Origin: Guptibacillus hwajinpoensis
Lineage (GTDB): Bacteria; Bacillota; Bacilli; Bacillales; Guptibacillaceae
DNA: 64,000 bases
Strand: one strand, 5' to 3'
Assembly: GCF_029277305.1 (NCBI RefSeq)
Contig: NZ_CP119526.1
The notes under the pieces were generated by a model. That model made no database searches and was not told the origin of the DNA. It worked only from the letters and a program-made list of their open reading frames with translations. The position numbers and the translations under genes were made by a program. Of the stretch, positions 53,174 through 62,039 are shown piece after piece; within the stretch, counting starts at the first letter, position 1, and each line of letters opens with the position of its first letter.

Positions 53174-53174
53174 C

Positions 53175-53213
53175 AAAAGCGCTTCTGATTCTATGTCAGA
53201 GGCGCTTTTTTTT
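53175..53213 (+). terminator. Intrinsic terminator
   Basis: Stem AAAAGCGC-TCTGA with TCAGA-GCGCTTTT (one mismatch) and a run of eight or more Ts; marks this as a complete transcription unit. Confidence 0.9.
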
Positions 53214-53221
53214 TAATAGTA

Positions 53222-53328
53222 GGCTATGTTAATGAACAGTGTGTGATTTTTGGCTCATTCGAGTGAAACTGAGGTTTCACTCGAATGAGCCAAAAATCGA
53301 GAAATCAACAATATGAGCTAAAATATAG
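53222..53328. mobile_element. MITE family B, copy 2 (short)
   Basis: About 107 bp, sharing the left end GGCTATGT, the TTTTTGGCTCATT arm and the CGAGTGAAAC/GTTTCACTCG hairpin with copy 1, but lacking its extra two hairpins (about 88 nt). The centre forms a perfect stem of more than 20 bp. The right end is degenerate. The 428-nt gap (53174-53601) is filled by this element and the next one. Confidence 0.75.
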
Positions 53329-53352
53329 TAAAAAGGAGGAGAAGCTGGGGAA

Positions 53353-53587
53353 GCCTCTCCTTCTTAAAGATTTTTGTTTTATAAGAGCTTTGTTTAAAAA
53401 GCCAAAATTCAAGGTTGATTGGAGCGGAAGGTGCTCGACTCCTGCGGGACTAGCGGGACAGGTGAGACCCCACAGGCGCAATGTTTTCTGCGCCGAGGAG
53501 GCTCACCGCCCGCCCCGCGGAAAGCGAGCACCTGTAGCGCAAATCAATCACTACCCTAAATGCTACTATGTTTTCGAAAACAGTCTG
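53353..53587. mobile_element. MITE family A, copy 4 (longest core)
   Basis: About 235 bp. Degenerate ends (CTTAAAGATTTTTGTTTT left; CGAAAACAGTC right) flank the fullest version of the GC-rich core: GGAGCGGAAGGTGCTCGACT, GACAGGTGAGACCCCACAGG, GAGGAGGCTCACCGCCCGCC and GCGGAAAGCGAGCACCTGTA. Its internal inverted repeats give a strong RNA structure. An apparent 101-codon reading frame across it is not a gene. Confidence 0.7.
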
Positions 53588-53601
53588 TAAAGGTGGTAAC
53601 C

Positions 53602-54951
53602 TTATTGATTAACTACTTTTCTACGGATGGCAAAGGCTGAACCTGCTACTGCAAGAGAACCAATTGTAATCCAAAGAGCTGTTAGATCAGATGATTGCTC
53701 ACTTGCACCACCCATTCCTGTTTTAGGCATACCACCTGGCATGGACTCGCCTGAAAATTTATCAGGCATTTGTTTCACAATCGCTCCACCAAGAGATTCT
53801 CCTACACCAAACATGAATGCATAGCCTTCACGGAATTGGTCTGTTGATGCTTTATAATCTCCAGACATGTATGATTCAAATGATCCGACGACTTGTTTCT
53901 CATGAGTCATAAGTGCTTCTGTTGCAGCATCAGTTGGAAGATTCTCCTCTGTTGCTGTTCCAAGGAACGCTCCGAAGTTCTTAGGGAAAGTTTCCAAAAG
54001 CTGTTCTTTTGCCATGTTCATAGACTCTTCGTCTTTAGAAAGTGATGCAACAACTAGGTCAGCTTGTGCAGCAATATGATCTTCCTGCCAGATTTTTTCA
54101 AATTGACTAGCTGCTTCATCGCCATAAATAGAGCCAATAGCAGCTTTGAAGTCTGCAGTGTTTCTGTCTTCAGCCCAGTTCACAAAGTCATAGTCTTCAG
54201 ATTGATCATATCCTTTTTCGAGACCTAATGAAGAAAGTGCAAAGTGTTCTGATGCAAGACTATTTAGTGTTGAGCGCAGTTCAGCAGCTGGTGTGTCTAC
54301 TTTAGTGTTCTCGAATTTATCAGGCATTTGCATAACGATCGCATTAGAAAGTGCTTTACTGATTGCAAACATATGCTTATGACCTGCACGGAATGTTGTG
54401 TATGCTTGCTCGTAATTGCCTTCTGTATATTCATCAAATGTTGTTAGAACCTGATCTTCATGTAATTCTAAAGCTTCTTCCGCTGCTTCTTTAGGAAGGT
54501 TACCTTCAGTTGCAGTATCAAGGAACGTGGAGAATTCATCGACGAATTCTTCTACTTCCATTTCAGCTTCTTTACGAAGCTCATCGTTATCTTCTTTTGC
54601 AGCCTGTACGAAATCTGAAGAGTAGTCATTATGACCTCTGAAAATATCCTCGAATTGCTGTGCTGCTTCTTCTCCGTAAACTGAAGCGATAGCTGGCGTC
54701 ATGTCAGCGGCATTTTGATCAAGTGCTTCCGTTACTTCTTCTGCATCTTCAGCTCCATCGTATGATTTTGTCATAGAGGTAACTGCTAGGACAAAGTGCT
54801 CTGATAAAAGCTGATCAAGTGTGGCTCGTAAATCTGCAGCTGGTGTATTTACTGTTGGTTCTGCATCTGCAGCTCCTGCTACGGATGGGAATAAAAGAGT
54901 AAGACCTAATGCTGGAACCATTAATTTTTTAAATACTTTTTTTAATTTCAT
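53602..54951 (-). CDS. Cell-wall-anchored protein with tandem duplicated domain
   Basis: 449 residues. Signal peptide (about 1-28, cut near VAGA), then two tandem copies of an all-helical, acidic domain of about 180 residues (each begins PAA-D/E-LR and ends AIV-MQMPDKF or AIVKQMPDKF), then a sortase-type end: MPKTG motif, hydrophobic span and RRK tail. The M-for-L change in LPxTG is unusual. ATG 54951 is chosen because it gives a normal signal peptide; AAGGAG is 13 nt away. Function unknown; possibly a surface or S-layer-associated adhesin. Confidence 0.8.
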   Translation of the reverse strand: MKLKKVFKKLMVPALGLTLLFPSVAGAADAEPTVNTPAADLRATLDQLLSEHFVLAVTSMTKSYDGAEDAEEVTEALDQNAADMTPAIASVYGEEAAQQFEDIFRGHNDYSSDFVQAAKEDNDELRKEAEMEVEEFVDEFSTFLDTATEGNLPKEAAEEALELHEDQVLTTFDEYTEGNYEQAYTTFRAGHKHMFAISKALSNAIVMQMPDKFENTKVDTPAAELRSTLNSLASEHFALSSLGLEKGYDQSEDYDFVNWAEDRNTADFKAAIGSIYGDEAASQFEKIWQEDHIAAQADLVVASLSKDEESMNMAKEQLLETFPKNFGAFLGTATEENLPTDAATEALMTHEKQVVGSFESYMSGDYKASTDQFREGYAFMFGVGESLGGAIVKQMPDKFSGESMPGGMPKTGMGGASEQSSDLTALWITIGSLAVAGSAFAIRRKVVNQ

Positions 54952-55056
54952 GTTCCTGTTCACGCTCCTTATTTTAGTAACCGTCATTTTTGAGTACAAT
55001 CAGCTAACGATCGGGACGTAGAGTTGGATCATTTTTAGTAGGAACTTTTTTTGAAA

Positions 55057-55170
55057 GGCTATTTTCTTAGGGGTTGTTATTATTAGAGTAGTGGTCAATT
55101 TCCGCTCCAGGTGCTAAATGTGGTTTTATACAAAAGTCTTATTAAAGCAAAAAATATTTACGAAATTATT
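55057..55170. mobile_element. MITE family A, copy 5 (decayed)
   Basis: Left end GGCTATTTTCTTAGGGGTTG and right AAGCAAAAAATATTTACGAA match other copies with changes; the core keeps TTTCCGCTCCAGGTGCT. Flanks TTTTGAAA and GTTTGAAG (six of eight match) look like a worn target duplication. Confidence 0.6.
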
Positions 55171-55273
55171 GTTTGAAGTTTCTAAAAACTTTTTGGAGAT
55201 TAACTGCATTCTATGGTAGGATTAATAGTCCGTCTCACTATTAGAGGCGAATCTCATAAGGAGGTAACTGATC

Positions 55274-57391
55274 TTGGACCATAAGACTCAAAGTGCCTAT
55301 CGGAAAGAGAAGCAGCAACTCGAGAAAATCGCTGCAGAGATTACCAAACAGCAAAAGAATCTAGCAAACTATCCACGTTATTCAGGCAACAATGTAACTG
55401 AACAAGTCTTGGAAAGCATTCGGGAAGAAAACCGAACGTCGCTCGCAATTGCAGCGAAAGAACCTTATTTCGCAAGAATGGACTTTCAAGAAGTTGATAA
55501 AGAATCACGCTCCTATTACATAGGTAAGGTAGGGGTTGCGCATGAGGATTCACAGGATTCATTGGTAGTGGATTGGCGCGCGCCTGTTGCAAGCATGTTC
55601 TATGCGTTTACCGGAGGGGAAGAGGATGTATATTATATTTCACCTGACGGATTAATTGATGGAAATATCGAATTGAAACGGAATATTGTTATTCGAAATC
55701 AGGAGCTTCAGCGAGTAGTAGACACGTATGTTGAAGGTAGCGAAGACTTAAGCGGATCAGATGAGTTCCTTCTATATCGTCTAAGTGAAAACAAAGATAA
55801 TCGACTCCGTGATATCGTTTCAACGATACAAGCGAAGCAAAATGATATTATCCGAGCAGAACGTACCAAGCCCCTCATTATACAGGGAGCTGCAGGAAGT
55901 GGTAAAACAACAGTTGCCCTTCACAGACTTGCGTATCTTCTATATGAATATCGGGATACAATCCAAGCTGGTCGAATGGTTATTTTTGCACCAAATCGCA
56001 TGTTCCTGGATTATATTTCAGGCGTCTTACCTGAACTTGGTGTAGGTGGGATTCAACAATCTACTTTTACAGACTGGACGTTAAGTATGATTGAAGAGAA
56101 AGTAGAGCTTAATGCTTCCGGTGATGATTTACAAAAATGGTTTGGTAAGAAGCGACCAGAAATCGAAAAAGCTGAAGGCAGAATAAAAGGGTCATTAGCT
56201 TTTAAAAAGTGGATAGACAGCTCGCTTGAGGCGTACAATGCAGCTGTTGGTCCCAAAGGCTCGTTCACACCATTTGAAGATCGTACGTTGTCTGAAGAGA
56301 AGGTTCAGCAGTGGTTATCAGATCTGGCCGCTTATCCGGTGGGGCTAAAGCGTGAAATGATGGTGAACCGATTTAGAGTGTGGATAAAGGAAGAGATTAA
56401 GTATATGAAGACTGTCTATGGAAGTCATGTTCAGAAGGAATATCGAAAGTTAGCGAATGAGAAGCTAAAAGAATATTTTAAAACGTGGCCAAAACAAACA
56501 GCTCTTTCTTTCTACAAATCATTATTTCAAACCAATACACCTTCTTATATTTCTGCTACAGAAAGAGATCAAGTTTTGAATGGATGGCTAATAAAGGAAA
56601 CAGCAGGTCGACTCAAGAAAAAACAGCTAACGCCTGATGACCTAGCCCCGCTTCTTTATATCCAGTTTAAATTGAATGGTATTAATAAAGACGATGTGTT
56701 TCAGCATATCGTAATTGATGAAGCGCAAGACTTTTCACCGTTTCAGATTGCATTATTAATAGAAGTGAATCGAAGTCGTTCATTCACCATTTTAGGGGAC
56801 CTTGCTCAGGGGATTCACTCCTACAAAGGGATTCACAGCTGGGAAGAGTTTCGACAGCTCTTCAATGGAAAGGATCTCTACATTGAGCTTGAACAAAGCT
56901 ATCGTTCGACGCTAGAGATTATTGAATACGCTAACGAAGTGATTTCTCATGCTAATATTCCTGTACAACCTGCAGTACCCGTTTTCAGAAGTGGTGAGCG
57001 TGTTATACAGCAGAATGTAAAGAAAGACGGTCAGGTAACTAAATTGTTATCAACCGCAAATGAAATGAGTAAACGTGGCATGAATACCATTGCAATTGTT
57101 GGCCGGAGTGAAGAGGAGTGTCATGCATTATTCGAAGAAGTGAGCAAGCAAGATAAAGAAGCAAATCTCATTACAGCTCAGGATCGTTCTTACGCAGGAG
57201 GGTTATCGATTGTTCCAATCTATCTAACAAAAGGATTGGAATTCGATGGTGTTATCATTGCAGATGCTTGCAAGGAGAATTACCGCAAGGATGCAGAGGA
57301 TGCTAAGTTGTTATATGTTGGTTGTACTAGAGCACTGCATGAGTTGAAAATCTTTTATGTAGGAGAGCCTTCACAGTTACTACCAAATTAA
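55274..57391 (+). CDS. HelD-like superfamily 1 helicase / RNA polymerase recycling ATPase
   Basis: A 705-residue UvrD-like SF1 ATPase. An N-terminal coiled coil (residues 1-60) precedes Walker A GAAGSGKTT near 207, Walker B IVIDEAQDF near 486, motif GDLAQGIHS near 514, EQSYRS near 541 and the C-terminal VGCTRALHELK. The N-terminal coiled coil and VVDWRAPVASMFY block are typical of HelD, which releases stalled RNA polymerase. TTG start after AAGGAGGT. It is shorter than B. subtilis HelD (about 774). Confidence 0.88.
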   Translation: MDHKTQSAYRKEKQQLEKIAAEITKQQKNLANYPRYSGNNVTEQVLESIREENRTSLAIAAKEPYFARMDFQEVDKESRSYYIGKVGVAHEDSQDSLVVDWRAPVASMFYAFTGGEEDVYYISPDGLIDGNIELKRNIVIRNQELQRVVDTYVEGSEDLSGSDEFLLYRLSENKDNRLRDIVSTIQAKQNDIIRAERTKPLIIQGAAGSGKTTVALHRLAYLLYEYRDTIQAGRMVIFAPNRMFLDYISGVLPELGVGGIQQSTFTDWTLSMIEEKVELNASGDDLQKWFGKKRPEIEKAEGRIKGSLAFKKWIDSSLEAYNAAVGPKGSFTPFEDRTLSEEKVQQWLSDLAAYPVGLKREMMVNRFRVWIKEEIKYMKTVYGSHVQKEYRKLANEKLKEYFKTWPKQTALSFYKSLFQTNTPSYISATERDQVLNGWLIKETAGRLKKKQLTPDDLAPLLYIQFKLNGINKDDVFQHIVIDEAQDFSPFQIALLIEVNRSRSFTILGDLAQGIHSYKGIHSWEEFRQLFNGKDLYIELEQSYRSTLEIIEYANEVISHANIPVQPAVPVFRSGERVIQQNVKKDGQVTKLLSTANEMSKRGMNTIAIVGRSEEECHALFEEVSKQDKEANLITAQDRSYAGGLSIVPIYLTKGLEFDGVIIADACKENYRKDAEDAKLLYVGCTRALHELKIFYVGEPSQLLPN

Positions 57392-57393
57392 AT

Positions 57394-57407
57394 AAACGTT
57401 TGTTTAA
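57394..57407. promoter_or_regulatory. Third AAACGTTTGTTTAA site
   Basis: The same 14-mer as the pair at 24033 and 24064, in the TAAAC-N4-GTTTA form, just after the helicase stop codon and about 130 nt before the riboswitch. Confidence 0.35.
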
Positions 57408-57444
57408 ATATTTTTGAAGTAAAAAGGTGATAGGACTATTTAAG

Positions 57445-57457
57445 GGGGTCTGACCCC
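57445..57457. repeat. Short GGGGTC-T-GACCCC palindrome
   Basis: A perfect 6-bp-arm palindrome, followed by a partial copy (TTGACCCC). This short palindrome type recurs in intergenic DNA of many bacteria; function unknown. Confidence 0.4.
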
Positions 57458-57527
57458 AGTTTGACCCCGTCCTTTCCACTCAACATCCAATCTACTAAAG
57501 CCGATAATATAGGTATTACAATAAAAC

Positions 57528-57620
57528 TGAAAAGGCAAACCTGTTGAAAAGCAGGGACGCAAAGTTATGGGCCTGTCCGCACGAATGCGAATGGCTGCCA
57601 GACTGCCAGGCTACCTTTTG
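57528..57620 (+). ncRNA. Cyclic di-GMP-I (GEMM-I) riboswitch
   Basis: Recognised by conserved blocks in order: AAAGGCAAACC, a GAAA-containing hairpin (CCTGTTGAAAAGCAGG), GGGACGCAAAG, GGGCCT, then ATGGCTGCCA and CCAGGCTACC closing the second helix. It lies directly upstream of the secreted protein gene at 57653, about 30 nt from its ribosome site. No obvious terminator follows the aptamer, so control at translation initiation is plausible. Confidence 0.9.
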
Positions 57621-57652
57621 AGCGCTGGGTTCAGAAAAAAGGAGAGCTACAT

Positions 57653-58555
57653 GTGAAGAAGTTAACTGTTGCTGTTGGGATTCTCTTTTTTGTACTGACG
57701 TTCTTTATGGGGGCGATTGATTTGTCTGAAGGGAAGGCTGAGGCAATGGAAGCAAATAGAAGTCTCGCCACGTGGCTTTGGGATACAAAACAGATTGAGA
57801 CAAAGCCTAATGAAATTATTCAATTCCTAGAGGAAAAACAGGCGACGGATGTTTACTTGCAAATTAATCGTTCAATCGCTAATTCGTCCTATCATACATT
57901 CATTGAGAATGCTTGGTCGAAAGGGATCAATGTACATGCGTTAGACGGTGCGCCAAACTGGGCAACAAGTAAAGGTGAAATCTATCAAGATCGATTATTT
58001 ACTTGGCTTGAAGAGTATCAAATGGATGCTAAAGTGGCTCAACAGTTTAGAGGAGTTCACCTCGATATAGAGCCATACCTTCACTCAGGTTGGACGAACA
58101 ATTACCAGCGGACAATAGCTTTTTACCAGGATCGACTTTCTGACGGAAAAGAGCGAACTAATCTTCTAGGACTCACGTTTGGCGTTGATACCCCTTTCTG
58201 GTTTGATGAACAATCATATAATAACAAGTACGGAATAGGAAAGCTTTCTGAATGGGTTATTCAAAAAGCGGACCACACAACTCTCATGGCTTATCGTGAT
58301 CATGCAGATGGTGAAAATGGCATTATTAAGCTAGTAGAAAACGAAATAATGTTTGCTGAGCAAAACGGCAAAAAAGTATCGATAGCTGTGGAAACAGGTC
58401 AAACTTCAGAAGCGACTTATCTGTCCTTTTACGAAGAAGGCTCGGCTATTATGGATCAAGAGCTTCTTAAAGTAAGTGCAGCATATGGAACTTCACCAGC
58501 AATGAGTGGTTACGGTATTCATTACGTTGATAGTTGGATGGAATTAAAACCTTAA
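57653..58555 (+). CDS. Secreted TIM-barrel-like protein under c-di-GMP riboswitch control
   Basis: 300 residues. GTG start 6 nt after GGAGAG; N-terminal signal peptide (about 1-30). The mature part looks like a TIM-barrel glycosidase fold: INRSIANSSYHTFI, VHALDGAPNWAT, FRGVHLDIEPYLHSGW (acidic DIEP near residue 142, a strand-4-type catalytic motif), TTLMAYRDHA and KVSIAVETGQ (Glu near 246). The family is not certain. Riboswitch control links it to biofilm or motility switching, perhaps cleaving an exopolysaccharide or cell wall (inference). Confidence 0.8.
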   Translation: MKKLTVAVGILFFVLTFFMGAIDLSEGKAEAMEANRSLATWLWDTKQIETKPNEIIQFLEEKQATDVYLQINRSIANSSYHTFIENAWSKGINVHALDGAPNWATSKGEIYQDRLFTWLEEYQMDAKVAQQFRGVHLDIEPYLHSGWTNNYQRTIAFYQDRLSDGKERTNLLGLTFGVDTPFWFDEQSYNNKYGIGKLSEWVIQKADHTTLMAYRDHADGENGIIKLVENEIMFAEQNGKKVSIAVETGQTSEATYLSFYEEGSAIMDQELLKVSAAYGTSPAMSGYGIHYVDSWMELKP

Positions 58556-58562
58556 CTAATTA

Positions 58563-58600
58563 AAATCCCGCATGGCTCTAGAGCCATGCGGGATTTATGT
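58563..58600. terminator. Bidirectional terminator
   Basis: Perfect palindromic stem (58563-58596) AAATCCCGCATGGCTC and complement, with T-rich tail on both strands. Confidence 0.9.
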
Positions 58601-58613
58601 GTAAGATAAGGCA

Positions 58614-58805
58614 TTATAAAATCGTTTTAACACGACCAACCTGTCCATCTTCTAGGCGTACTTTAATGCCATGGGGATGTGTGGGAGATTTTGTTAATAC
58701 GTCTTTGACAATCCCTTTAGTTGTTTTTCCTGTACGCTGATCTTGTTTCAAGACAATTTCAACGGTCTTACCTGGCGTAATATTACTTCGATTCTGTCCG
58801 TTCAT
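58614..58805 (-). CDS. ywbE: YwbE-family protein
   Basis: 63 residues, the usual length for YwbE (DUF2196). Signature ITPGKTVEIVLKQDQRTGK and LTKSPTHPHGIKVRLEDGQVGRV. A small basic beta-barrel protein of unknown function. Its start lies inside the end of the upstream small membrane-protein gene, with GAAGAGGGAA as ribosome site, so translation is coupled. Confidence 0.93.
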   Translation of the reverse strand: MNGQNRSNITPGKTVEIVLKQDQRTGKTTKGIVKDVLTKSPTHPHGIKVRLEDGQVGRVKTIL

Positions 58806-58962
58806 TCGTTCCCTCTTCCTCTGCCCATTCGTTTTGATCCTGTCCTGGCAACGGATCGACAGTGTGTTTTACACTATATCCTTTTGATACAGCAAGTCCA
58901 AAAGCAGCGGCAATGACAATCGTCATAATGACTACGACAATGACCATAATTGTAATAACCAT
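58783..58962 (-). CDS. ytzI: YtzI-like small membrane protein
   Basis: 59 residues. One hydrophobic N-terminal span (about 1-25) followed by SKGYSVKHTVDPLPG, the conserved segment of the YtzI family, and an acidic tail. ATG after GGAGAGG. Overlaps ywbE by 23 nt. Function unknown. Confidence 0.8.
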   Translation of the reverse strand: MVITIMVIVVVIMTIVIAAAFGLAVSKGYSVKHTVDPLPGQDQNEWAEEEGTNERTESK

Positions 58963-59174
58963 TCCCGGGGCCCCTCTCCGTGATGTCTAACTTCACTTTA
59001 CCATGATTGAGAACGTTAAGATAGCCGATGCTTTAGTCATGCTAGTTTAACACTTCTAAATAAATTGATACCTGTCTTTTATAAGCCTCTAGTCGTATAC
59101 AAAAATATAGCTCTAGTTCATTATGCATTGCTCCAGAAGTAGCTAGAATGAAGGTAAGAAAGGAGGCGATCACG

Positions 59175-59516
59175 TTGAAAAAGATTGGATTGGTGATGAT
59201 CGGAATAATTGCTGCCGTCATTCTACTCTCGAATTTAGGTTCATTATTAGGCATGATCCTAAGCGTGGGTGTGCTATACCTAGCAATTAAGAAATTTATT
59301 AAAGCAGATGCAACAACAGGGAAAGTGATTTGGGGATTGATTGGTTTTATTGGTTTAAGTACCGCAGTAGCCAACATGCCAGCGATTCTTGGTATTCTCG
59401 CCATCTATATTTTGTATGTCGTGTATAGAAAGTGGAATGAATTAGGTGAAAAAAAGGATGACAATGATCCTTTCCCACATTTTGAGAAACAATGGGATGA
59501 ATTAAAAAAGAGCTAA
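59175..59516 (+). CDS. liaI: LiaI-like small membrane protein
   Basis: 113 residues with three or four hydrophobic segments and a charged cytoplasmic tail (KWNELGEKKDDNDPFPHFEK). Start choice: TTG 59175 is 8 nt after AAAGGAGG; ATG 59148 lacks a ribosome site. As the first gene before a PspA-type gene it matches LiaI, the membrane anchor for LiaH. The 212-nt gap upstream should contain the LiaR-dependent promoter, but I could not identify a convincing LiaR box. Confidence 0.82.
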   Translation: MKKIGLVMIGIIAAVILLSNLGSLLGMILSVGVLYLAIKKFIKADATTGKVIWGLIGFIGLSTAVANMPAILGILAIYILYVVYRKWNELGEKKDDNDPFPHFEKQWDELKKS

Positions 59517-59536
59517 TCAATTCTAAAGGAGTGTGT

Positions 59537-60184
59537 ATGATGACTAGTTTAATCAATCGGATTAAAACGTCAATTGAAGCAGATTTCCACAGTATTCTTG
59601 ACCAAAAAGAAGAGAAAAATCCGATCGCGCATCTAAATCATTATGTGCGGCAATGTGAACAAGAAGTAGAGAAAGCAGGCAAACTTATTGAGCGACAGTC
59701 AATGCTTAAAAGAGAGTTTGAGCGTGAGCTTCATAAAGCAAGAATGAATGTAGAGAAGCGGGCGAGACAAGCGGATCTAGCGAAAGTAGCAGGTGAAGAG
59801 GAATTGTATGAATATGCTAAGCAAGATCAATTACAGTATGAGGAGAGAGCTGATTGGTTATCTCAATCCATGGATGAGGCAAGTAAAGAGCTTACAAGAC
59901 TTGAGCAAAAATATGAGAAAATGAAACATAAGCTGAAAGACCTTACCATCAAGCGAATGGAACTAATGGGCAAGGAAAATAGTCTCAGGGCGCATCATAA
60001 AATGGATGTTGTCCTTAATCAAAGTCAACTAGATGAGTCGTTTAATCGTTTTGACGAGACACAAAATTATATTGAGAAACTCGAGAATAAAATGAATCGT
60101 CAGTTTCATATGTCGACTAATGATGCTAAGTTATTATCACTTGAAAAAAATGCAAAACGACATGAAAGCGACTCAAATTCTTAA
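59537..60184 (+). CDS. liaH: PspA/IM30-family protein (LiaH)
   Basis: 215 residues, nearly all coiled coil (about 25-200), the form of PspA/IM30/LiaH membrane-protecting proteins. N-terminal TSLINRIKTSIEADFHSILD is the amphipathic membrane-binding helix. ATG 59537 (or 59540) after AAAGGAG. It follows liaI by 20 nt. It assembles into large rings at a damaged membrane (family knowledge). Confidence 0.92.
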   Translation: MMTSLINRIKTSIEADFHSILDQKEEKNPIAHLNHYVRQCEQEVEKAGKLIERQSMLKREFERELHKARMNVEKRARQADLAKVAGEEELYEYAKQDQLQYEERADWLSQSMDEASKELTRLEQKYEKMKHKLKDLTIKRMELMGKENSLRAHHKMDVVLNQSQLDESFNRFDETQNYIEKLENKMNRQFHMSTNDAKLLSLEKNAKRHESDSNS

Positions 60185-60285
60185 CGATTTAATGGTATTC
60201 TAAAAGAGAGTGCGATTCCTTTTATATCCATTAAATGATAAAGCTAAGCATTCAAGATTATAAACACAAGGACGGAGGGACTTCT

Positions 60286-61011
60286 ATGTGGAAAGGGAGA
60301 AATATTGACACCGTGAATGGACTTCTCTTAATCGGAGTCATTCTTGTATTACTAGAAGTATCCTTAAATGGAGGCCTTCTGTTCTTATTAATTATGTCAG
60401 CCGCCTTTGTTTATTTTGGGCGTAAACGTCTACCAAGAACAACAGGAAAAGTATTTATTGGGATAGGATTGTTCTTTTCTATAACAACAATTATGAATAT
60501 GGTTGTTGTAAAGTTTTTTCTACTCGTGCTTCTCGTGTACCTGGGCTTTCAATTCTATCAATCTAAACAAAAGCCGAAGAAAATTAGACCTGTTATTGAA
60601 AAGCCTCAGCACGCGAATGAAAATCTCTTCAAGCAACAACCAATTCTACAAAACAAGTGGATAGGACGTCAAAAAACCCATGATCATGTTTACGAATGGA
60701 ATGATGTGAACATCCAGGCGGGTTTTGGCGAAACAATTATCGATTTAAGTTATACGGTTCTCCCAAAAGGAGAGTCGTTAATCATGATTAGAAGCTTCGT
60801 AGGTAAGGTGCAGGTTCTCATTCCTTATGAGCTTGAGGTGAGTATCCAACATTCTGTAATGATCGGTTCAGCTTCTTTATTTGACCATGATGAGGAAAGT
60901 GCTCTAAACCAGGTCCTATCTTACAAAACGAATGGATATGATGAAGCGTCAGAGAAAGTAAAGCTTGTAACGTCAATTTTTGCAGGTGATTTAGAGGTGA
61001 AGCGCGTATGA
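60286..61011 (+). CDS. liaF: LiaF-like inhibitor of the LiaRS system
   Basis: 241 residues: about four N-terminal membrane spans (residues about 8-100), then a soluble C-terminal domain with beta-helix character (NIQAGFGETIIDLSYTVLPK, SFVGKVQVLIPYELEVSI) typical of LiaF/DUF2154. Start ATG 60286 is 5 nt after GGAGGGA. It overlaps liaS as ATGA. LiaF keeps LiaS inactive without envelope stress. Confidence 0.92.
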   Translation: MWKGRNIDTVNGLLLIGVILVLLEVSLNGGLLFLLIMSAAFVYFGRKRLPRTTGKVFIGIGLFFSITTIMNMVVVKFFLLVLLVYLGFQFYQSKQKPKKIRPVIEKPQHANENLFKQQPILQNKWIGRQKTHDHVYEWNDVNIQAGFGETIIDLSYTVLPKGESLIMIRSFVGKVQVLIPYELEVSIQHSVMIGSASLFDHDEESALNQVLSYKTNGYDEASEKVKLVTSIFAGDLEVKRV

Positions 61012-62039
61012 GTTTAATACAACGTCATATTGTATTTGGTGCATCCCTCTCACTTTTTCTCCTTCTTTTTTTTACAGTTGCCTATTTATCCGTTTTTCCG
61101 CCTGCTTCCTTATCGTTGTTAATGGAAAAAAAGTTAATGGATTTGCCTTTTGCATTAATTCTGCCAATTCTATCGTTGATGATTGGAGTAGCTGCAGGGG
61201 GATTCTCAGGGGTTTATTCTAGTAAAGAGCTTCAGCAAATTGCAGATACGCTTGAAGAATTAGATAAAGGCAGAACGATACATATGAGTGAGAGTAAAAG
61301 CGTAGTTGGTGTTTTCGATCAAATTAGGAAACTACAGAATCGAATGAACGAACAGACAAGATTAGCGCAAAAACTGGCGAATGAGAAAGCCGAAGATCAT
61401 GAAAAACGTGTGCAGAAAGTAGTTTCTGAAGAGCGTAATCGATTGGCGCGGGAGTTACACGATTCAGTTAGTCAGCAGCTGTTTGCGGCTTCTATGTTAA
61501 TGAGTACTATAACGGAAACACTTGATGAGGCAGATAAAAATGAAACAAAACATCTCAGAATGGTCGAAGAGACAATTCACCAATCTCAGCTAGAAATGCG
61601 TGCGCTTCTTCTACACCTTAGACCAGCCGCGCTAAAAGGTAAGCCTTTAGAAGAAGGGATGAAAGACCTTCTAAACGAATTATCTCAGAAGGTGCCGATT
61701 GAAGTGCAATGGAAGATAGAATCCATTGCGCTGGATAAAGGTGTTGAAGACCACTTATTTCGCATTCTCCAGGAATCAGTTTCAAATACATTAAGGCATG
61801 CGAAAGCAACTAAACTTGATGTTCTACTTATTTATAGAGAGGGACGAATCATTCTCCGTATTGTTGATAATGGTGTTGGTTTTAAAATGGCAGACCATAA
61901 AGTAGCATCTTATGGGCTACAGAATATGAATGAACGAGCAATTGAAATTGGAGGTACCCTTAAACTAATAAGTCTTCCGCAAAAAGGAACAAGATTAGAA
62001 GTGAGTGTACCACTTGTTGGGGGTGAACGGCATGATTGA
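61008..62039 (+). CDS. liaS: LiaS-like sensor histidine kinase
   Basis: 343 residues: two N-terminal membrane spans with a short extracytoplasmic loop (the intramembrane-sensing layout), a linker coiled coil, HisKA_3 with ERNRLARELHDSVSQQLFA (phospho-His near 152) and an HATPase domain (VSNTLRHAKAT, DNGVGF). Overlaps liaF and liaR. It senses lipid II-targeting antibiotics together with LiaF in B. subtilis. Confidence 0.94.
   Translation: MSLIQRHIVFGASLSLFLLLFFTVAYLSVFPPASLSLLMEKKLMDLPFALILPILSLMIGVAAGGFSGVYSSKELQQIADTLEELDKGRTIHMSESKSVVGVFDQIRKLQNRMNEQTRLAQKLANEKAEDHEKRVQKVVSEERNRLARELHDSVSQQLFAASMLMSTITETLDEADKNETKHLRMVEETIHQSQLEMRALLLHLRPAALKGKPLEEGMKDLLNELSQKVPIEVQWKIESIALDKGVEDHLFRILQESVSNTLRHAKATKLDVLLIYREGRIILRIVDNGVGFKMADHKVASYGLQNMNERAIEIGGTLKLISLPQKGTRLEVSVPLVGGERHD

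Noticed and set aside
53285..53590. A 101-codon plus-strand frame
   Set aside because: It spans MITE family B copy 2 and family A copy 4; the sequence is repeat, not a gene.
57484..57507. Possible sigma-D promoter (GCCGATAA) before the riboswitch
   Set aside because: The -10-like sequence is good but no TAAA lies at the required 14-16 nt upstream (only CAAC/TCAA).
57651..57656. ATGTGA before the secreted protein gene as a minimal ORF
   Set aside because: A one-codon ORF overlapping the GTG start; coincidence of sequence is the simpler reading.
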